DNA of 64,000 nt from Bittarella massiliensis (ex Durand et al. 2017) (GTDB taxonomy: Bacteria > Bacillota > Clostridia > Oscillospirales > Ruminococcaceae), in the NCBI RefSeq assembly GCF_017566145.1, contig NZ_JABFCL010000012.1:1-64000 (forward strand), given 5' to 3'. A program made the translations under genes and the position numbers. The notes under the pieces were generated by a model. The model did not search any database. It saw only the letters and a list, made by a program, of their open reading frames with translations, and was not told the DNA's origin. This document shows, one piece after another, positions 7,316 to 15,610 of this stretch. The number at the start of each line of letters is the position of its first letter. The stretch's first letter is position 1.

Positions 7316-8404
7316 ATGAAAAAGACAATCGCCAGTTTGCTGGCTCTGACTCTTGCCGCCGGCACCCTGCTTGCCGGGTGCGGCGACCAGAAGGAATCGG
7401 GCGGCGACGCATCCGAAAAAAGCACCCCTCGCAACGTGGCGTTTATCACCGGCGCCCTGGGCGACAAGTCCTTTGCTGACCTGGCCTGGGCCGGTGTGAA
7501 AAAGGCGGGCGAGGACTACGGGATCGAGGCCAAGGCCGTGGAGTACGGCACCGACAAGGCCAAGATCGCCCCCACCCTTCTCGACACCGCCGAAAGCTAC
7601 GACATTGTGGTCTTTACCGGCAACGAGGTCATCGAGACGCTGGAGCAGTACTACCAGGATTACCCGAATACCAAATTCATCGGCTTTGACATCGACCCCG
7701 ATTACGAGCTCCACATGGAGAATGTCTTTGCCATCACCTACATGCAGCACCAGGGCGAGTTTTTGGCCGGGGCGCTGGCCCAGAAGATGTCAAATACCGG
7801 CACCATCGGCTGTGTGCTCGGCAACGACTCCACCGGCATCAACGACTTCTTGGTGGGCTACATTCAGGGCTCGACCTACGCCAATCCCAAGGGGAAGGTG
7901 GCCTCCTCCTACGTGGGGGGCTACACCGACACCGCCAAGGCAAAAGAGTTGGCGCTGGTGCAGATCAGCCAGTCGGGAGCTGACGTGTTGCACCAAGTGG
8001 CCGGCGGCGCCGGACTGGGCCTCTTCTCCGCCTGCCAGGAGAAAAAGGTCTGGGGCATTGGGGTGGACGCCGACCAGCGGGAATTCTTTGTGGACAGCAA
8101 GCCCGAGGTTGCCGACGTGATCCTCACCTCGATGACCAAGCGCAACGACACCTCTCTGTACAAAACCATCGGCGAGACCCTCAAGGGGGAAACCCCCTAT
8201 GGCACCAAGGTGAAGTGGGGGGTCAAAGAGGGGGCCACGGTGCTGGCGGAAAATGACTACTACCAAAAACAGGTGCCGCAGGAGACCCGCGACTACATCG
8301 ACGGCCTGGAGGAGAAAATTTCCTCGGGGGAGCTAAAGGTGCAGACTGCCTATGGAATGGAGCAGGGCGTCTTTGTGCAGATGCGCGACGGGGTCAAGCC
8401 CTAG
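7316..8404 (+). CDS. BMP/Med family ABC transporter substrate-binding lipoprotein
   Basis: A 362-residue lipoprotein: basic start, hydrophobic core, LLAGC lipobox at about residue 20, then a periplasmic-binding fold. NVAFITGALGDKSFADLAWAG and the later VAGGAGLGLFSA and GIGVDADQ stretches are typical of the basic membrane protein (PnrA-like) family, which captures purine nucleosides for an ABC importer. No ATPase or permease genes lie beside it, so it must use components encoded elsewhere. A GGAGGAAG RBS precedes the ATG. The next gene, a nucleoside hydrolase-like protein, is 26 bp downstream and fits nucleoside uptake and breakdown. Confidence 0.9.
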   Translation: MKKTIASLLALTLAAGTLLAGCGDQKESGGDASEKSTPRNVAFITGALGDKSFADLAWAGVKKAGEDYGIEAKAVEYGTDKAKIAPTLLDTAESYDIVVFTGNEVIETLEQYYQDYPNTKFIGFDIDPDYELHMENVFAITYMQHQGEFLAGALAQKMSNTGTIGCVLGNDSTGINDFLVGYIQGSTYANPKGKVASSYVGGYTDTAKAKELALVQISQSGADVLHQVAGGAGLGLFSACQEKKVWGIGVDADQREFFVDSKPEVADVILTSMTKRNDTSLYKTIGETLKGETPYGTKVKWGVKEGATVLAENDYYQKQVPQETRDYIDGLEEKISSGELKVQTAYGMEQGVFVQMRDGVKP

Positions 8405-8430
8405 CGGAAAACCGACCAGGAGGATGAACA

Positions 8431-9417
8431 ATGGATTGCAGTCCCATTTTACAGGCATATTTTGACGCGGGGTACGGCCGGGAATGGCCCCAGTCCGCCT
8501 GCAGCCCCGAATTTTTGGCCCGGCGCTTACAGCGCCCCGAGGGGGGCAGGCGGCTGGCGGTGGTGCTGGACACCGACACCTTCAACGAGGTGGACGACCA
8601 GTACGCCCTGGCCTACCTGCTCAAAAACCCCCAGCGCTTTGACCTCAAGGCTATTTTAGCCGCTCCCTTCCAAAACATCAAGGCCGAGACCCCAGATTTG
8701 GGGATGGAGCGCTCCTACCGGGAAATTTTGCGGGTTTTAAAACTGGTGGGGCAGGAGGAGAAAGCCGGGCTTGTCTACCGGGGAGCGAAGCGATTTTTAA
8801 AAAGCGAGACCGAGCCGGAGGAGACCCCCGCCGCCCGGCGGCTGGTGGAGTTGGCCCTGGCCCAGCCCGACGATGAGCCCCTCTACGTAATCGGCATTGC
8901 CGCCGCCACCAATCTGGCCTCCGCCGTGCTGCTCGAGCCGGCCATCTGCCAGAAGATTGTGGTGGTCTGGCTGGGCGGCCACAGCCGGGATTGGCCCAAC
9001 TGCAAGGGCTTTAATCTGCTGCAAGACATCGCCGCCGCGCGGGTTCTCTTCGGCACCGGGCTGCCCTTGGTGCAGTGCCCGGCCAACGGGGTCACCAACG
9101 CCCTGGCCGTCACCGGCCCCGAGTTGGAGCACTGGCTGCGGGGAAAAAATCCCCTCTGCGACTACCTCTGCGACGTCACCGCGGAGGAGGCGGCCATCTA
9201 CCGCCAGAGGGGCTGTTGGAGCCGGATCATCTGGGACGTGGCCCCAGTGGCCTGGCTGATGGAGGGCGACTTCGCCCAGAGCCGGCTGGTCACCAGCGTG
9301 CAGCCCTCCTACAGCGGCTACTATGAGGTGGGATCCCTGCGCCACCTGATGGGATATGTCTACAACATCGACCGGGACGGGGTATTCACCGAACTGTTCC
9401 GGGTGCTGAGCAAGTGA
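8431..9417 (+). CDS. Nucleoside hydrolase-like protein (IUNH superfamily)
   Basis: A 328-residue cytoplasmic protein. VVLDTDTFNEVDDQYALAY is a variant of the DTDPGxDD calcium-binding signature of inosine-uridine nucleoside hydrolases, here with a longer spacing between the Asp pairs. WLGGHSRDWP and FNLLQDIAAARVLF are also family-like. It would cleave a nucleoside to base and ribose. The unusual signature places it in a divergent subgroup, so the substrate is uncertain. An AGGAGG RBS is present, and it forms an operon with the BMP lipoprotein. Confidence 0.8.
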   Translation: MDCSPILQAYFDAGYGREWPQSACSPEFLARRLQRPEGGRRLAVVLDTDTFNEVDDQYALAYLLKNPQRFDLKAILAAPFQNIKAETPDLGMERSYREILRVLKLVGQEEKAGLVYRGAKRFLKSETEPEETPAARRLVELALAQPDDEPLYVIGIAAATNLASAVLLEPAICQKIVVVWLGGHSRDWPNCKGFNLLQDIAAARVLFGTGLPLVQCPANGVTNALAVTGPELEHWLRGKNPLCDYLCDVTAEEAAIYRQRGCWSRIIWDVAPVAWLMEGDFAQSRLVTSVQPSYSGYYEVGSLRHLMGYVYNIDRDGVFTELFRVLSK

Positions 9418-9456
9418 GTGCCCGCGTGGGCATTTGAAACCTCCCTTTTCCAAATC

Positions 9457-9493
9457 AAAGCGCCCCCGCCTCTTAGCCAGGCGGGGGCGCTTT
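9457..9493. terminator. Bidirectional terminator
   Basis: A near-perfect AAAGCGCCCCCGCC/GGCGGGGGCGCTTT hairpin lies between converging genes. Confidence 0.85.
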
Positions 9494-9500
9494 GCAGCCG

Positions 9501-9971
9501 CTATGCGGGCAATTCACTTGCGAGAAGGCGCTTTAGGGCGGGGAGGGTCTCCTCCCGCAGGGAAAAGAAGAAGGCGGTGTGCCGGCAGAGCTGCAACGGC
9601 TGCCCATCCAGTGAGAAGGAGACCCCCATGGGACAGCGGGGGTTGCAGGCCCCGCTGCCCACCAGCCGCTTGCAGGGGGCGGCGCGGCGGACGGCGTCCT
9701 TCATCCCCTCGGGCAGCCCGTCGAGGAGGGCGGCGTCGGCGAGGGCGCGCTGGGGGTAGAGGCGCACCTTGGCCCCCGACTTGCGGCAGACAAAGACCGC
9801 CAGGGAGCCCCCTTTGCCCCCCCGTTTAAAGGAGAGGGTGGGGCCGCTCCTGGCCTCTTTGAGGGCGCAGGGGCAGCCGCCCTCGGCGAGCAGCTGGATC
9901 AGGGCCTGGGCCGCGGGGCGCTCCCCCTCGTCCAGGGCGGCGAGAAAGCGCTCCGGTGCGCTGTCAGCCAC
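9501..9971 (-). CDS. Cys-rich hypothetical protein after an AraC/GyrI gene
   Basis: A 156-residue protein that I cannot place in a named family. The C-terminal half holds a cysteine cluster (ACNPRCPMG, then LCRHTAFFF) that could bind a metal; the N-terminal half is mixed alpha/beta with no membrane segment. Translation most likely starts at GTG 9971, with AAGGAG 7 bp upstream, inside the end of the preceding AraC-type gene (8-bp overlap), so the two are co-expressed. The longer upstream frame is the shadow of the AraC gene. Confidence 0.65.
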   Translation of the reverse strand: MADSAPERFLAALDEGERPAAQALIQLLAEGGCPCALKEARSGPTLSFKRGGKGGSLAVFVCRKSGAKVRLYPQRALADAALLDGLPEGMKDAVRRAAPCKRLVGSGACNPRCPMGVSFSLDGQPLQLCRHTAFFFSLREETLPALKRLLASELPA

Positions 9972-10836
9972 GGGGGAACTCCTTCTTGATGACCGGGATC
10001 CAGACCTCGTACTGGGTGTTTTGGGGGTCGGGGTTGAGGTAGACCTCCACGTCCGGGCCGTCGGCGTACTCGTAGCCCGAGGTGGGCAGCCACTCGGTGA
10101 CGATGCGCTGTTCCAGCTCCTGGATGGAGCGGCCGGTGCCGCCGCCGAGGAAGACGGCCCAGGTGAAGGCGGGGATGGTGTACTCCTCCAGCCCCGCAGG
10201 CGCGGGCTGGCTGGAGGAGACGGCGATGAAATAGCACCACTCCTCCCCGTCGCCACAGGCGCTGACCCCCAAAAGCCCCATGGGCGGGGTGTCCATCAGG
10301 GCGGCCAGCCGGGGGATGGTGCCGTCGGCCGCGGCCCGCTCCCACATCTGGGGGACGACGGCAAAGTTCTGCTGGATCTCCCGGTGCAGGGGCGCGCTGA
10401 TCCCCAGAATGCGGATGGGGCCTCTCTCTTCTATGCGGTAGTTCATTTCCTCCACTCCTTTGACGGTGATTTTGAAACTGACGGGAGGATAGGATTTCAG
10501 GGGTGCGCCGCCCTTTTTGGCCAGGGACGGGGCGATGCCGTGCACGCCCTGAAAAGCCCGGTTGAAGGCGGTGGGGGAGGCGTAGCCATAGCGCAGGGCA
10601 ATGTCGAGGACCGTCTCCTCCCCCCGGCAGAGGTCCACTGCGGCCAGGGACATCCGCCGCCGGCGGACGTACTCGGAGAGGGGGACCCCCGCCAGGTAGC
10701 TGAACATCCGCTGAAAGTGATAGGAGGAACAGCAGGCCACTTTGGCCGCCTCCTCCAGGTCCAGTTCGCCGGCGAGGTGTTCCTCAATATAGCGCACAGC
10801 CAGGTTCAGTTGCTCGATCCACTCCATGAAATCCAC
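9964..10836 (-). CDS. AraC-type regulator with GyrI-like effector-binding domain
   Basis: A 290-residue regulator. Residues 5-110 form an AraC/XylS DNA-binding domain with two helix-turn-helix motifs (LEEAAKVACCSSYHFQRMF and ALRYGYASPTAFNRAFQ). Residues 125-290 form a GyrI/SOUL-like effector-binding domain (IRILGISAPL, then AVFLGGG and EWLPTSGYEYADGPDVEVYL). This fusion is typical of regulators that bind small hydrophobic or drug-like ligands. The start has a GGAG-type RBS. It is co-transcribed with the downstream Cys-rich protein; the ligand is unknown. Confidence 0.92.
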   Translation of the reverse strand: MDFMEWIEQLNLAVRYIEEHLAGELDLEEAAKVACCSSYHFQRMFSYLAGVPLSEYVRRRRMSLAAVDLCRGEETVLDIALRYGYASPTAFNRAFQGVHGIAPSLAKKGGAPLKSYPPVSFKITVKGVEEMNYRIEERGPIRILGISAPLHREIQQNFAVVPQMWERAAADGTIPRLAALMDTPPMGLLGVSACGDGEEWCYFIAVSSSQPAPAGLEEYTIPAFTWAVFLGGGTGRSIQELEQRIVTEWLPTSGYEYADGPDVEVYLNPDPQNTQYEVWIPVIKKEFPRG

Positions 10837-10906
10837 TCCTTGTCCACATCATACCGCCGGGGGCGGAAGGGTTCCTCTCTTTTGGCGGCCGGATTCCGCG
10901 AGGCCG

Positions 10907-10950
10907 AAAAAACGCGCGGCGGCAGGGAGGGCGCCCCTGCCGCCGCGCGG
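10907..10950 (-). terminator. Terminator after the hydroxyacid dehydrogenase gene
   Basis: A CGCGCGGCGGCAGGG/CCCTGCCGCCGCGCG hairpin is followed on the minus strand by a run of six T residues. Confidence 0.9.
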
Positions 10951-10963
10951 GAAAAGCGGGTGT

Positions 10964-11872
10964 CTACCGGCCCTGTAAAAAGGCCAGGGCGTTGTCCAAT
11001 ACCTTGCGGCTGAGCCGCTGGTTCATCTGCAGGGAGGCGCCAGACCCCCGGTGGGTCAACAGCACCCCCCGCAGCCCCTCCAGTTCGGGGGCGGCGTCGC
11101 CGATGCCGCAGCCGTCGCAGAGGTAGTAGTTGTCCTCATCCTCCGCCAGCCACCCCTTGAGGGCGGCCCGGTCAAAGGTGTCCCCCAGGGAGGTGTTGAG
11201 CAGCAGTTTTCCGCCCGAGAAGGCGGCGAACTCCTCCCTGCCCAGCAGGCGGGTCCCCCGGGGCAGGTGGGTGGAGACGGCGTCGCAGGTCTGCAGCAAT
11301 TCCCGCAGGGGCAGATAGCGGATGCCCAGCTCCTTTTCCACCTGGGGTTTGGGGGTGCGGCTGAAGTAGTAGAGTTGGGCGCCGAAGAACTGTAGGGCGC
11401 GGGCCAGCTTGATCCCCACCGTTCCCAGGCCGATGATCCCCACCTTGAGGCCCCCCAGCTCCCGCGGTTCCCCCCGCCAGAGGGGCCCTTCAAAGCCGTG
11501 GAGCAGGTTGACCAGGGCGGCCACCTCGTACTCGATGACCCCCTCGTCGCCGTAGTCGAAGATGCCGGTCACCGGGATGCCCCGGGCCTCGGCGGCGCGG
11601 ATGTCCACGTTGGCGCTGTCGGCCCCGTAGAGGCTGCAGCACATCCCGATGTAGCGCAGGCCCGGCGCAGCGGCGATGGCCGCGGCGGAGATGGGGGTCT
11701 TGTAGGAGACGAAGAGGGCGTCGCACCCCGCCATCCGGCGGATGGTCTCCTCCTCGCTGTCGGGGGCCGTGTCGTAGAAATCGACCTGGTCGCAGAGGGC
11801 GCGCAGCTCCCCCCGCCCCTCGCCAGTCAGGTTGGTGGGGTCAATGACCACCACGTGGGAAAATCGTTCCAT
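10964..11872 (-). CDS. D-isomer-specific 2-hydroxyacid dehydrogenase family protein
   Basis: A 302-residue NAD(P)-dependent dehydrogenase. The Rossmann domain carries VGIIGLGTVGIKLARAL (about residue 145) and the family signature region AVSTHLPRGTRLLG. The usual C-terminal catalytic His region is weak (LLTHRGSGA), so activity should be treated with care. The ATG at 11872 has GGGAGG 8 bp upstream; the frame extends 8 codons further without a good RBS. Its substrate cannot be inferred. It follows the dCMP deaminase gene by 25 bp and may be co-transcribed with it. Confidence 0.85.
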   Translation of the reverse strand: MERFSHVVVIDPTNLTGEGRGELRALCDQVDFYDTAPDSEEETIRRMAGCDALFVSYKTPISAAAIAAAPGLRYIGMCCSLYGADSANVDIRAAEARGIPVTGIFDYGDEGVIEYEVAALVNLLHGFEGPLWRGEPRELGGLKVGIIGLGTVGIKLARALQFFGAQLYYFSRTPKPQVEKELGIRYLPLRELLQTCDAVSTHLPRGTRLLGREEFAAFSGGKLLLNTSLGDTFDRAALKGWLAEDEDNYYLCDGCGIGDAAPELEGLRGVLLTHRGSGASLQMNQRLSRKVLDNALAFLQGR

Positions 11873-11897
11873 CCCGTATTCCTCCCTTGAATGCAAT

Positions 11898-12392
11898 TTA
11901 GTAGCCCAGCACGTCGGTCAGGGAATCGTCCTCGTCCACCCAGGCGGACTGGACGTCGATGACCCGGTACTCGTCCCGGGTGTCGCGGATGACCACCGTC
12001 TCGATGCCGGCGTTGATGATGAGGCGCTTGCACATGGAGCAGGAGCTGGCGTTTTTGACATAGCCGCCCCCCTCGCACTCCCGCCCCACCAGGTAGAGGG
12101 TGGCGCCGATCATCTTCTGGCGCTCGGCGGAGATGATGGCGTTGGCCTCGGCGTGGACACTGCGGCAGATCTCGTACCGCTCCCCCCGGGGGACGCCCAG
12201 CTTGCTGCGCATGCAGTAGCCCAGGTCACAGCAGTTTTTGCGGCCCCTGGGTGCGCCCACATAGCCGGTGGAGATGATCTCGTCGTCCCGCACGATGATG
12301 GCCCCGTACTTTCGCCGCAGGCAGGTGCCGCGGGTGAGCACGCTCTCGGCGATGTCCAGGTAGTAGTTTGTCTTGTCCCGCCGTTTTTCCAT
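11898..12392 (-). CDS. dCMP deaminase (ComEB-like)
   Basis: A 164-residue zinc deaminase converting dCMP to dUMP for thymidylate synthesis. SVHAEANAI supplies the HAE zinc ligand and catalytic Glu, and SCSMCKRL the CxxC ligands. Additional Cys residues (NCCDLGYC) are typical of ComEB-type proteins. A GGGAGG RBS precedes the ATG at 12392. It is divergent from the cytidine deaminase gene, so two pyrimidine deaminases share one intergenic region. Confidence 0.9.
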   Translation of the reverse strand: MEKRRDKTNYYLDIAESVLTRGTCLRRKYGAIIVRDDEIISTGYVGAPRGRKNCCDLGYCMRSKLGVPRGERYEICRSVHAEANAIISAERQKMIGATLYLVGRECEGGGYVKNASSCSMCKRLIINAGIETVVIRDTRDEYRVIDVQSAWVDEDDSLTDVLGY

Positions 12393-12440
12393 ATTTAATC
12401 CCTCCCAGGTCGCTCTTTTCGAGTTGGCGTCTCTTTCTCT

Positions 12441-12469
12441 ATCATAGGGGATTTTGAAACCGTTTGCAA
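12441..12469 (-). promoter_or_regulatory. Promoter for the dCMP deaminase gene
   Basis: Minus strand: TTGCAA (12464-12469), a 17-bp spacer and TATGAT (12441-12446). Confidence 0.75.
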
Positions 12470-12503
12470 GGAAATCCCCAATTTTCCAGCGGGGATCAGG
12501 GGC

Positions 12504-12532
12504 TGTTCCCGGCCGGGAAAGTGTGCTATAAT
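12504..12532 (+). promoter_or_regulatory. Extended -10 promoter for cdd
   Basis: TGTGC followed by TATAAT at 12527-12532; the -35 (TGTTCC, 12504-12509) is poor, as expected for an extended -10 promoter. Confidence 0.65.
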
Positions 12533-12614
12533 GGCCGCAGGAAAGCCCGCCCGGCGCGACCGGGCCCAAGCGGGCGGCCACCGGCCGCCACCTGATTTTG
12601 AGGAGGTCATTTCC

Positions 12615-13022
12615 ATGACAAAAGAGCAAGAGAAGATTCTCATCGAAAAGTCCATCGCTTCCTGCGAGGGGGCCTATGTGCCGTACAGCGGCTTTCACGT
12701 GGGCGCCTGCGTGCTGGGGGAGGACGGCAAGTTCTACACCGGCTTCAATGTGGAGAACGTCTCCTACGGCGCCACCATCTGCGCCGAGCGCTCGGCGGCC
12801 ATCAACATGATGACCAACAGCTCTTCCCGCAAGATTCTCGCCCTGGCCGTGGCCGCTGGCGACACCTGCGAGACCATGCCCTGCGGCATCTGCCGGCAGT
12901 TCCTCTGCGAGTTCATGGAGCCCGACGCCCCGGTTTACACGGTGGCCAGAAACGGCGATTTCATGGTCAAGACCTTTGCCGAGATCATGCCGTTTGCCTT
13001 TACTTCTTTTAAGAAGGACTAG
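12615..13022 (+). CDS. cdd: Cytidine deaminase
   Basis: A 135-residue zinc enzyme that deaminates cytidine and deoxycytidine. It has YVPYSGFHVGACV near the start, CAERSA (zinc Cys and catalytic Glu) and PCGICRQFLCEF (two zinc Cys), all in register for a homotetrameric Cdd. AGGAGG lies 7 bp upstream of the ATG at 12615; the upstream open frame has no RBS. The rsmA start codon is 3 bp after its stop, so the two share a transcript. Confidence 0.95.
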   Translation: MTKEQEKILIEKSIASCEGAYVPYSGFHVGACVLGEDGKFYTGFNVENVSYGATICAERSAAINMMTNSSSRKILALAVAAGDTCETMPCGICRQFLCEFMEPDAPVYTVARNGDFMVKTFAEIMPFAFTSFKKD

Positions 13023-13025
13023 CGG

Positions 13026-13913
13026 ATGCCGCAGCTCTGGAAGATCGGCTCCATCAAAGACATCCTCTCCCGGCACGGCTTCACCTTCTCCAAGGCCCTG
13101 GGCCAAAACTTCCTCATCAACCCCACCGTCTGCCCCCGGATGGCAGAGGTCTCCGGCGTCACCCCCGACAGCGGGGTGATCGAGGTGGGCCCCGGCATCG
13201 GGGTGCTGACTGCCGAGCTCTCCAAGCGGGCGCGCAAGGTGGTGGCCATCGAGCTGGACGACCGGCTGCTGCCGGTGTTGGAAGAGACCCTGGGCGGGCG
13301 GGAGAACGTGACGGTGGTGCACGGCGACATCCTGAAAATCGACCTGAAAGGGCTCATCGAGCGGGAGTTTGCCGGGATGGAGGTCTGTCTCTGCGCCAAC
13401 TTGCCCTACTACATCACCTCCCAGGTGATCATGCGCCTGCTGGAGGAGCGGCTGCCCCTAAAATCCATCACCGTGATGGTGCAAAAGGAGGCGGCTGCCC
13501 GTCTCTGCGCCCCCCTGGGCAGCCGGGAGTGCGGTGCGGTGACGGTGGCGGTGCGCTATTTCAGCGAGCCGCGGGTGGTCTTTGGGGTCTCGGCGGGGAG
13601 CTTCCTCCCCGCCCCCAAGGTGGACTCGGCGGTGATTCAGCTGGCGGTGCGGGAGCGCCCCCCGGTGGCGGTGGAGAGCGAGCGGGCTTTTTTCCGGGTG
13701 GTGAAGGCCGCCTTTGCCGGCCGCCGCAAGACCGCCGTCAACAGCCTTTCCATGAACCTGGGGCTGCCCAAGGAAACGGTGTCCGCCGCCTTTGTCGGCG
13801 CGGGGATCGCCCCCACTGCCCGGGCGGAAAACCTCTCCATGGAGCAGTTGGCCGCCCTGGCGGCCGCCCTCTTTCCCCAGGCGAGATCGCCGCAGGGCGA
13901 AAAAGGGAGATAG
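13026..13913 (+). CDS. rsmA: 16S rRNA (adenine1518/1519-N6)-dimethyltransferase
   Basis: A 295-residue SAM-dependent methyltransferase (KsgA) that dimethylates two adjacent adenines near the 3' end of 16S rRNA late in 30S assembly. Seen are KALGQNFLINP, the SAM motif IEVGPGIGVLTAEL, AIELDD and the catalytic NLPYYIT. Length is normal. It directly follows cdd and ends in a strong terminator. Confidence 0.95.
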   Translation: MPQLWKIGSIKDILSRHGFTFSKALGQNFLINPTVCPRMAEVSGVTPDSGVIEVGPGIGVLTAELSKRARKVVAIELDDRLLPVLEETLGGRENVTVVHGDILKIDLKGLIEREFAGMEVCLCANLPYYITSQVIMRLLEERLPLKSITVMVQKEAAARLCAPLGSRECGAVTVAVRYFSEPRVVFGVSAGSFLPAPKVDSAVIQLAVRERPPVAVESERAFFRVVKAAFAGRRKTAVNSLSMNLGLPKETVSAAFVGAGIAPTARAENLSMEQLAALAAALFPQARSPQGEKGR

Positions 13914-13920
13914 AAGAACA

Positions 13921-13958
13921 AAAAACACCTGCGGGCTTCGGTCCGCGGGTGTTTTTTT
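13921..13958 (+). terminator. Intrinsic terminator after rsmA
   Basis: AAAAACACCTGCGG pairs with CCGCGGGTGTTTTTTT, leaving a seven-T tail. Confidence 0.9.
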
Positions 13959-14413
13959 GCGTGGACAGCAGCCACCCCTCTCCGTGCGGCGGCGAAAAGG
14001 GGCGGGGCACTTGCCTGCTGGCTCCCTCTCTCTCCCCAAACAAGGCCGCTGCAAGGGGAGGGGAAGGCCGGCTGTTTTTCCCTCCGCCTGTCAGGCCTGC
14101 GGGGGGTTCTTGTGGTCAGCAACACCCCCTTTTTCCCAACGGGGTTGCCCCAGGGCGGCAAAATGGAAAATTTGGAAATAGCCATTGCGGCCCACCGAAT
14201 CGAGGGCTTTTTGACGGGCGGGCACAAGGGGGAGAGGGCCACTCCCCGTGGCAGAAGCGATTTAGTCCTCATCTGTCCAAGGTACAGAAGCGGTACAGGG
14301 CCTTCGCCTCCTCCCGGGCGGTTAGCCCCCTTTTTTGAACTGCCAAAACACCTGAGCGCACAGGCGGTTTAGAGAGAAATGACGGCGGGTTTGCTCCCAA
14401 GCAGAGAAATCCC
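13959..14413. other. Non-coding stretch, no gene seen
   Basis: About 450 bp between the rsmA terminator and the TetR-controlled promoter. The open frames here lack an RBS, have no recognisable motif and read as low-complexity GC-rich translation. No RNA gene or repeat was recognised. Confidence 0.5.
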
Positions 14414-14462
14414 TTGACAAGCGAACAAGTGTTAGCTAACATAAAAGAGAACGATCGTTAGC
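14414..14462 (+). promoter_or_regulatory. Promoter with overlapping TetR-type operator
   Basis: TTGACA (14414-14419), a 17-bp spacer and TAACAT (14437-14442). GTTAGCTAAC (14431-14440) is a perfect palindrome overlapping the -10. AACGATCGTT (14450-14459) is a second one at the start site. GCTAAC and GTTAGC (14435-14440, 14457-14462) also form a wider inverted repeat. This fits repression by the TetR protein encoded second in the operon. Confidence 0.8.
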
Positions 14463-14493
14463 CAAATGGCGGCCTGCCGCCGAGGAGGTTTTT

Positions 14494-14925
14494 ATGAAAC
14501 TCTACTTTGGAAAGTCGACCCTGACCACCCTGCTGCTGGCGGGGTTTGTGGCCTATGTGGCCCTCGCCTTCTGGCGGCGGGGGGAGATTGTGCACTGGGG
14601 GCGCAGAACCCTGCTGGTGCTGGCCTGGGGGCTGCTGCTCTGCATGCAGGCCGCTGTGCGGGACGGCTACCATCTCTCGGTGCAGCACGCCATTGACGGC
14701 AGCTGCGCCCCCGGCCTCTTCGCCGCCGCCGGTCCCCAGGCCATTGTCGTCGGGGTGCTGGCGGCGGTGGTCCTCTGCGCGGTCATCACCCCCTTTCTGG
14801 ACAGCCAGTTGGGGCGGCGGGGGTTGTTTTTCGCGGCCGCCGGGTGTATGCTGATGAAAATTGCCTTTGTGGAGTTCTCCCGCGTCTGGCTCTGGCTGTC
14901 GGGGGGGACTGGCTGGAAGTTCTGA
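14494..14925 (+). CDS. Small four-helix membrane protein, unknown
   Basis: A 143-residue integral membrane protein with about four hydrophobic segments (residues 10-30, 40-57, 78-103, 109-138). I do not recognise the family. A GAGGAGG RBS lies 8 bp upstream. It is the first gene after a TetR-type operator and is followed 17 bp later by the tetR gene, so it is the main target of that repressor. A role in envelope stress or small-molecule export would fit many such pairs but is only a guess. Confidence 0.75.
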   Translation: MKLYFGKSTLTTLLLAGFVAYVALAFWRRGEIVHWGRRTLLVLAWGLLLCMQAAVRDGYHLSVQHAIDGSCAPGLFAAAGPQAIVVGVLAAVVLCAVITPFLDSQLGRRGLFFAAAGCMLMKIAFVEFSRVWLWLSGGTGWKF

Positions 14926-14942
14926 CGGAAAAGAGGGGTCGC

Positions 14943-15572
14943 ATGCCCAGGCGAAACACCAAGGAGATCATTTTGGAGAGGGCGCTGGAGCTCTTCTCCC
15001 GGCGGGGATACGCCGGGGTCAGCGTGCGGGACATCGCCGCCGCCGTGGGCATTCGCGAGAGTTCGCTCTACAAACATTTTTCGGGCAAGCGCGCCATCTT
15101 TGACGCCATTGTGGAGGAGATGCGGGGCCGGTATGCCGCCGCCGAGCGAGCCCTGCGGGTCCCCCAGGCAGGAGAGGGAGACCTCGCCGCGGCCTACGGT
15201 GAGATCGGGCCGCAGCAGTTGGCAGAGCTCTGCCGAAAGATGTTTTTGCACAGCACCCGCGACCCCTATGCCACCCAGTTTCGCAAGATGCTCACCATCG
15301 AGCAGTACGCCTCCCCCGAGGTGATGGCGACCTACCGGGACTTCTTTCTGGACGGGCCGATTGCCTTTCAGACCGAACTCTTTTCCCAGATGATCGGCCA
15401 AGGGTATTTTCGCGGGGGGGACGCAAAGGCCATGGCCCTGCAGTTTTACGGGCCCATCTTCCTGCTGCTCTCCCGCTGTGCCGGGCCGGAGGACGAGGCA
15501 GACTGTCTGGCCCTGTTGGAGCGGCATGTGGCCCAGTTCGCCGCCGACCACGGGAGCGGGGCAGAACAATGA
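14943..15572 (+). CDS. TetR family transcriptional regulator
   Basis: A 209-residue repressor with an N-terminal helix-turn-helix (ALELFSRRGYAGVSVRDIAAAVGIRE, then SLYKHFSGKRAIFDAI) and a helical ligand-binding C-terminal domain. The ATG at 14943 begins at the standard family N-terminus. It is second in the operon and probably represses its own promoter through the palindromes at 14431-14462. The ligand is unknown. Confidence 0.93.
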   Translation: MPRRNTKEIILERALELFSRRGYAGVSVRDIAAAVGIRESSLYKHFSGKRAIFDAIVEEMRGRYAAAERALRVPQAGEGDLAAAYGEIGPQQLAELCRKMFLHSTRDPYATQFRKMLTIEQYASPEVMATYRDFFLDGPIAFQTELFSQMIGQGYFRGGDAKAMALQFYGPIFLLLSRCAGPEDEADCLALLERHVAQFAADHGSGAEQ

Positions 15573-15610
15573 ACACAGGGGCGACCGGTGATTCGGTCGC
15601 CCCTGTGTTG
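15572..15610 (+). terminator. Hairpin after tetR
   Basis: AACACAGGGGCGACC pairs with GGTCGCCCCTGTGTT directly at the stop codon; the T tract is short. Confidence 0.75.

Noticed and set aside
10964..11872. Phosphoglycerate dehydrogenase (serA)
   Set aside because: Too divergent at the catalytic His region, no ACT domain and no serine biosynthesis neighbours; kept as a general family member.
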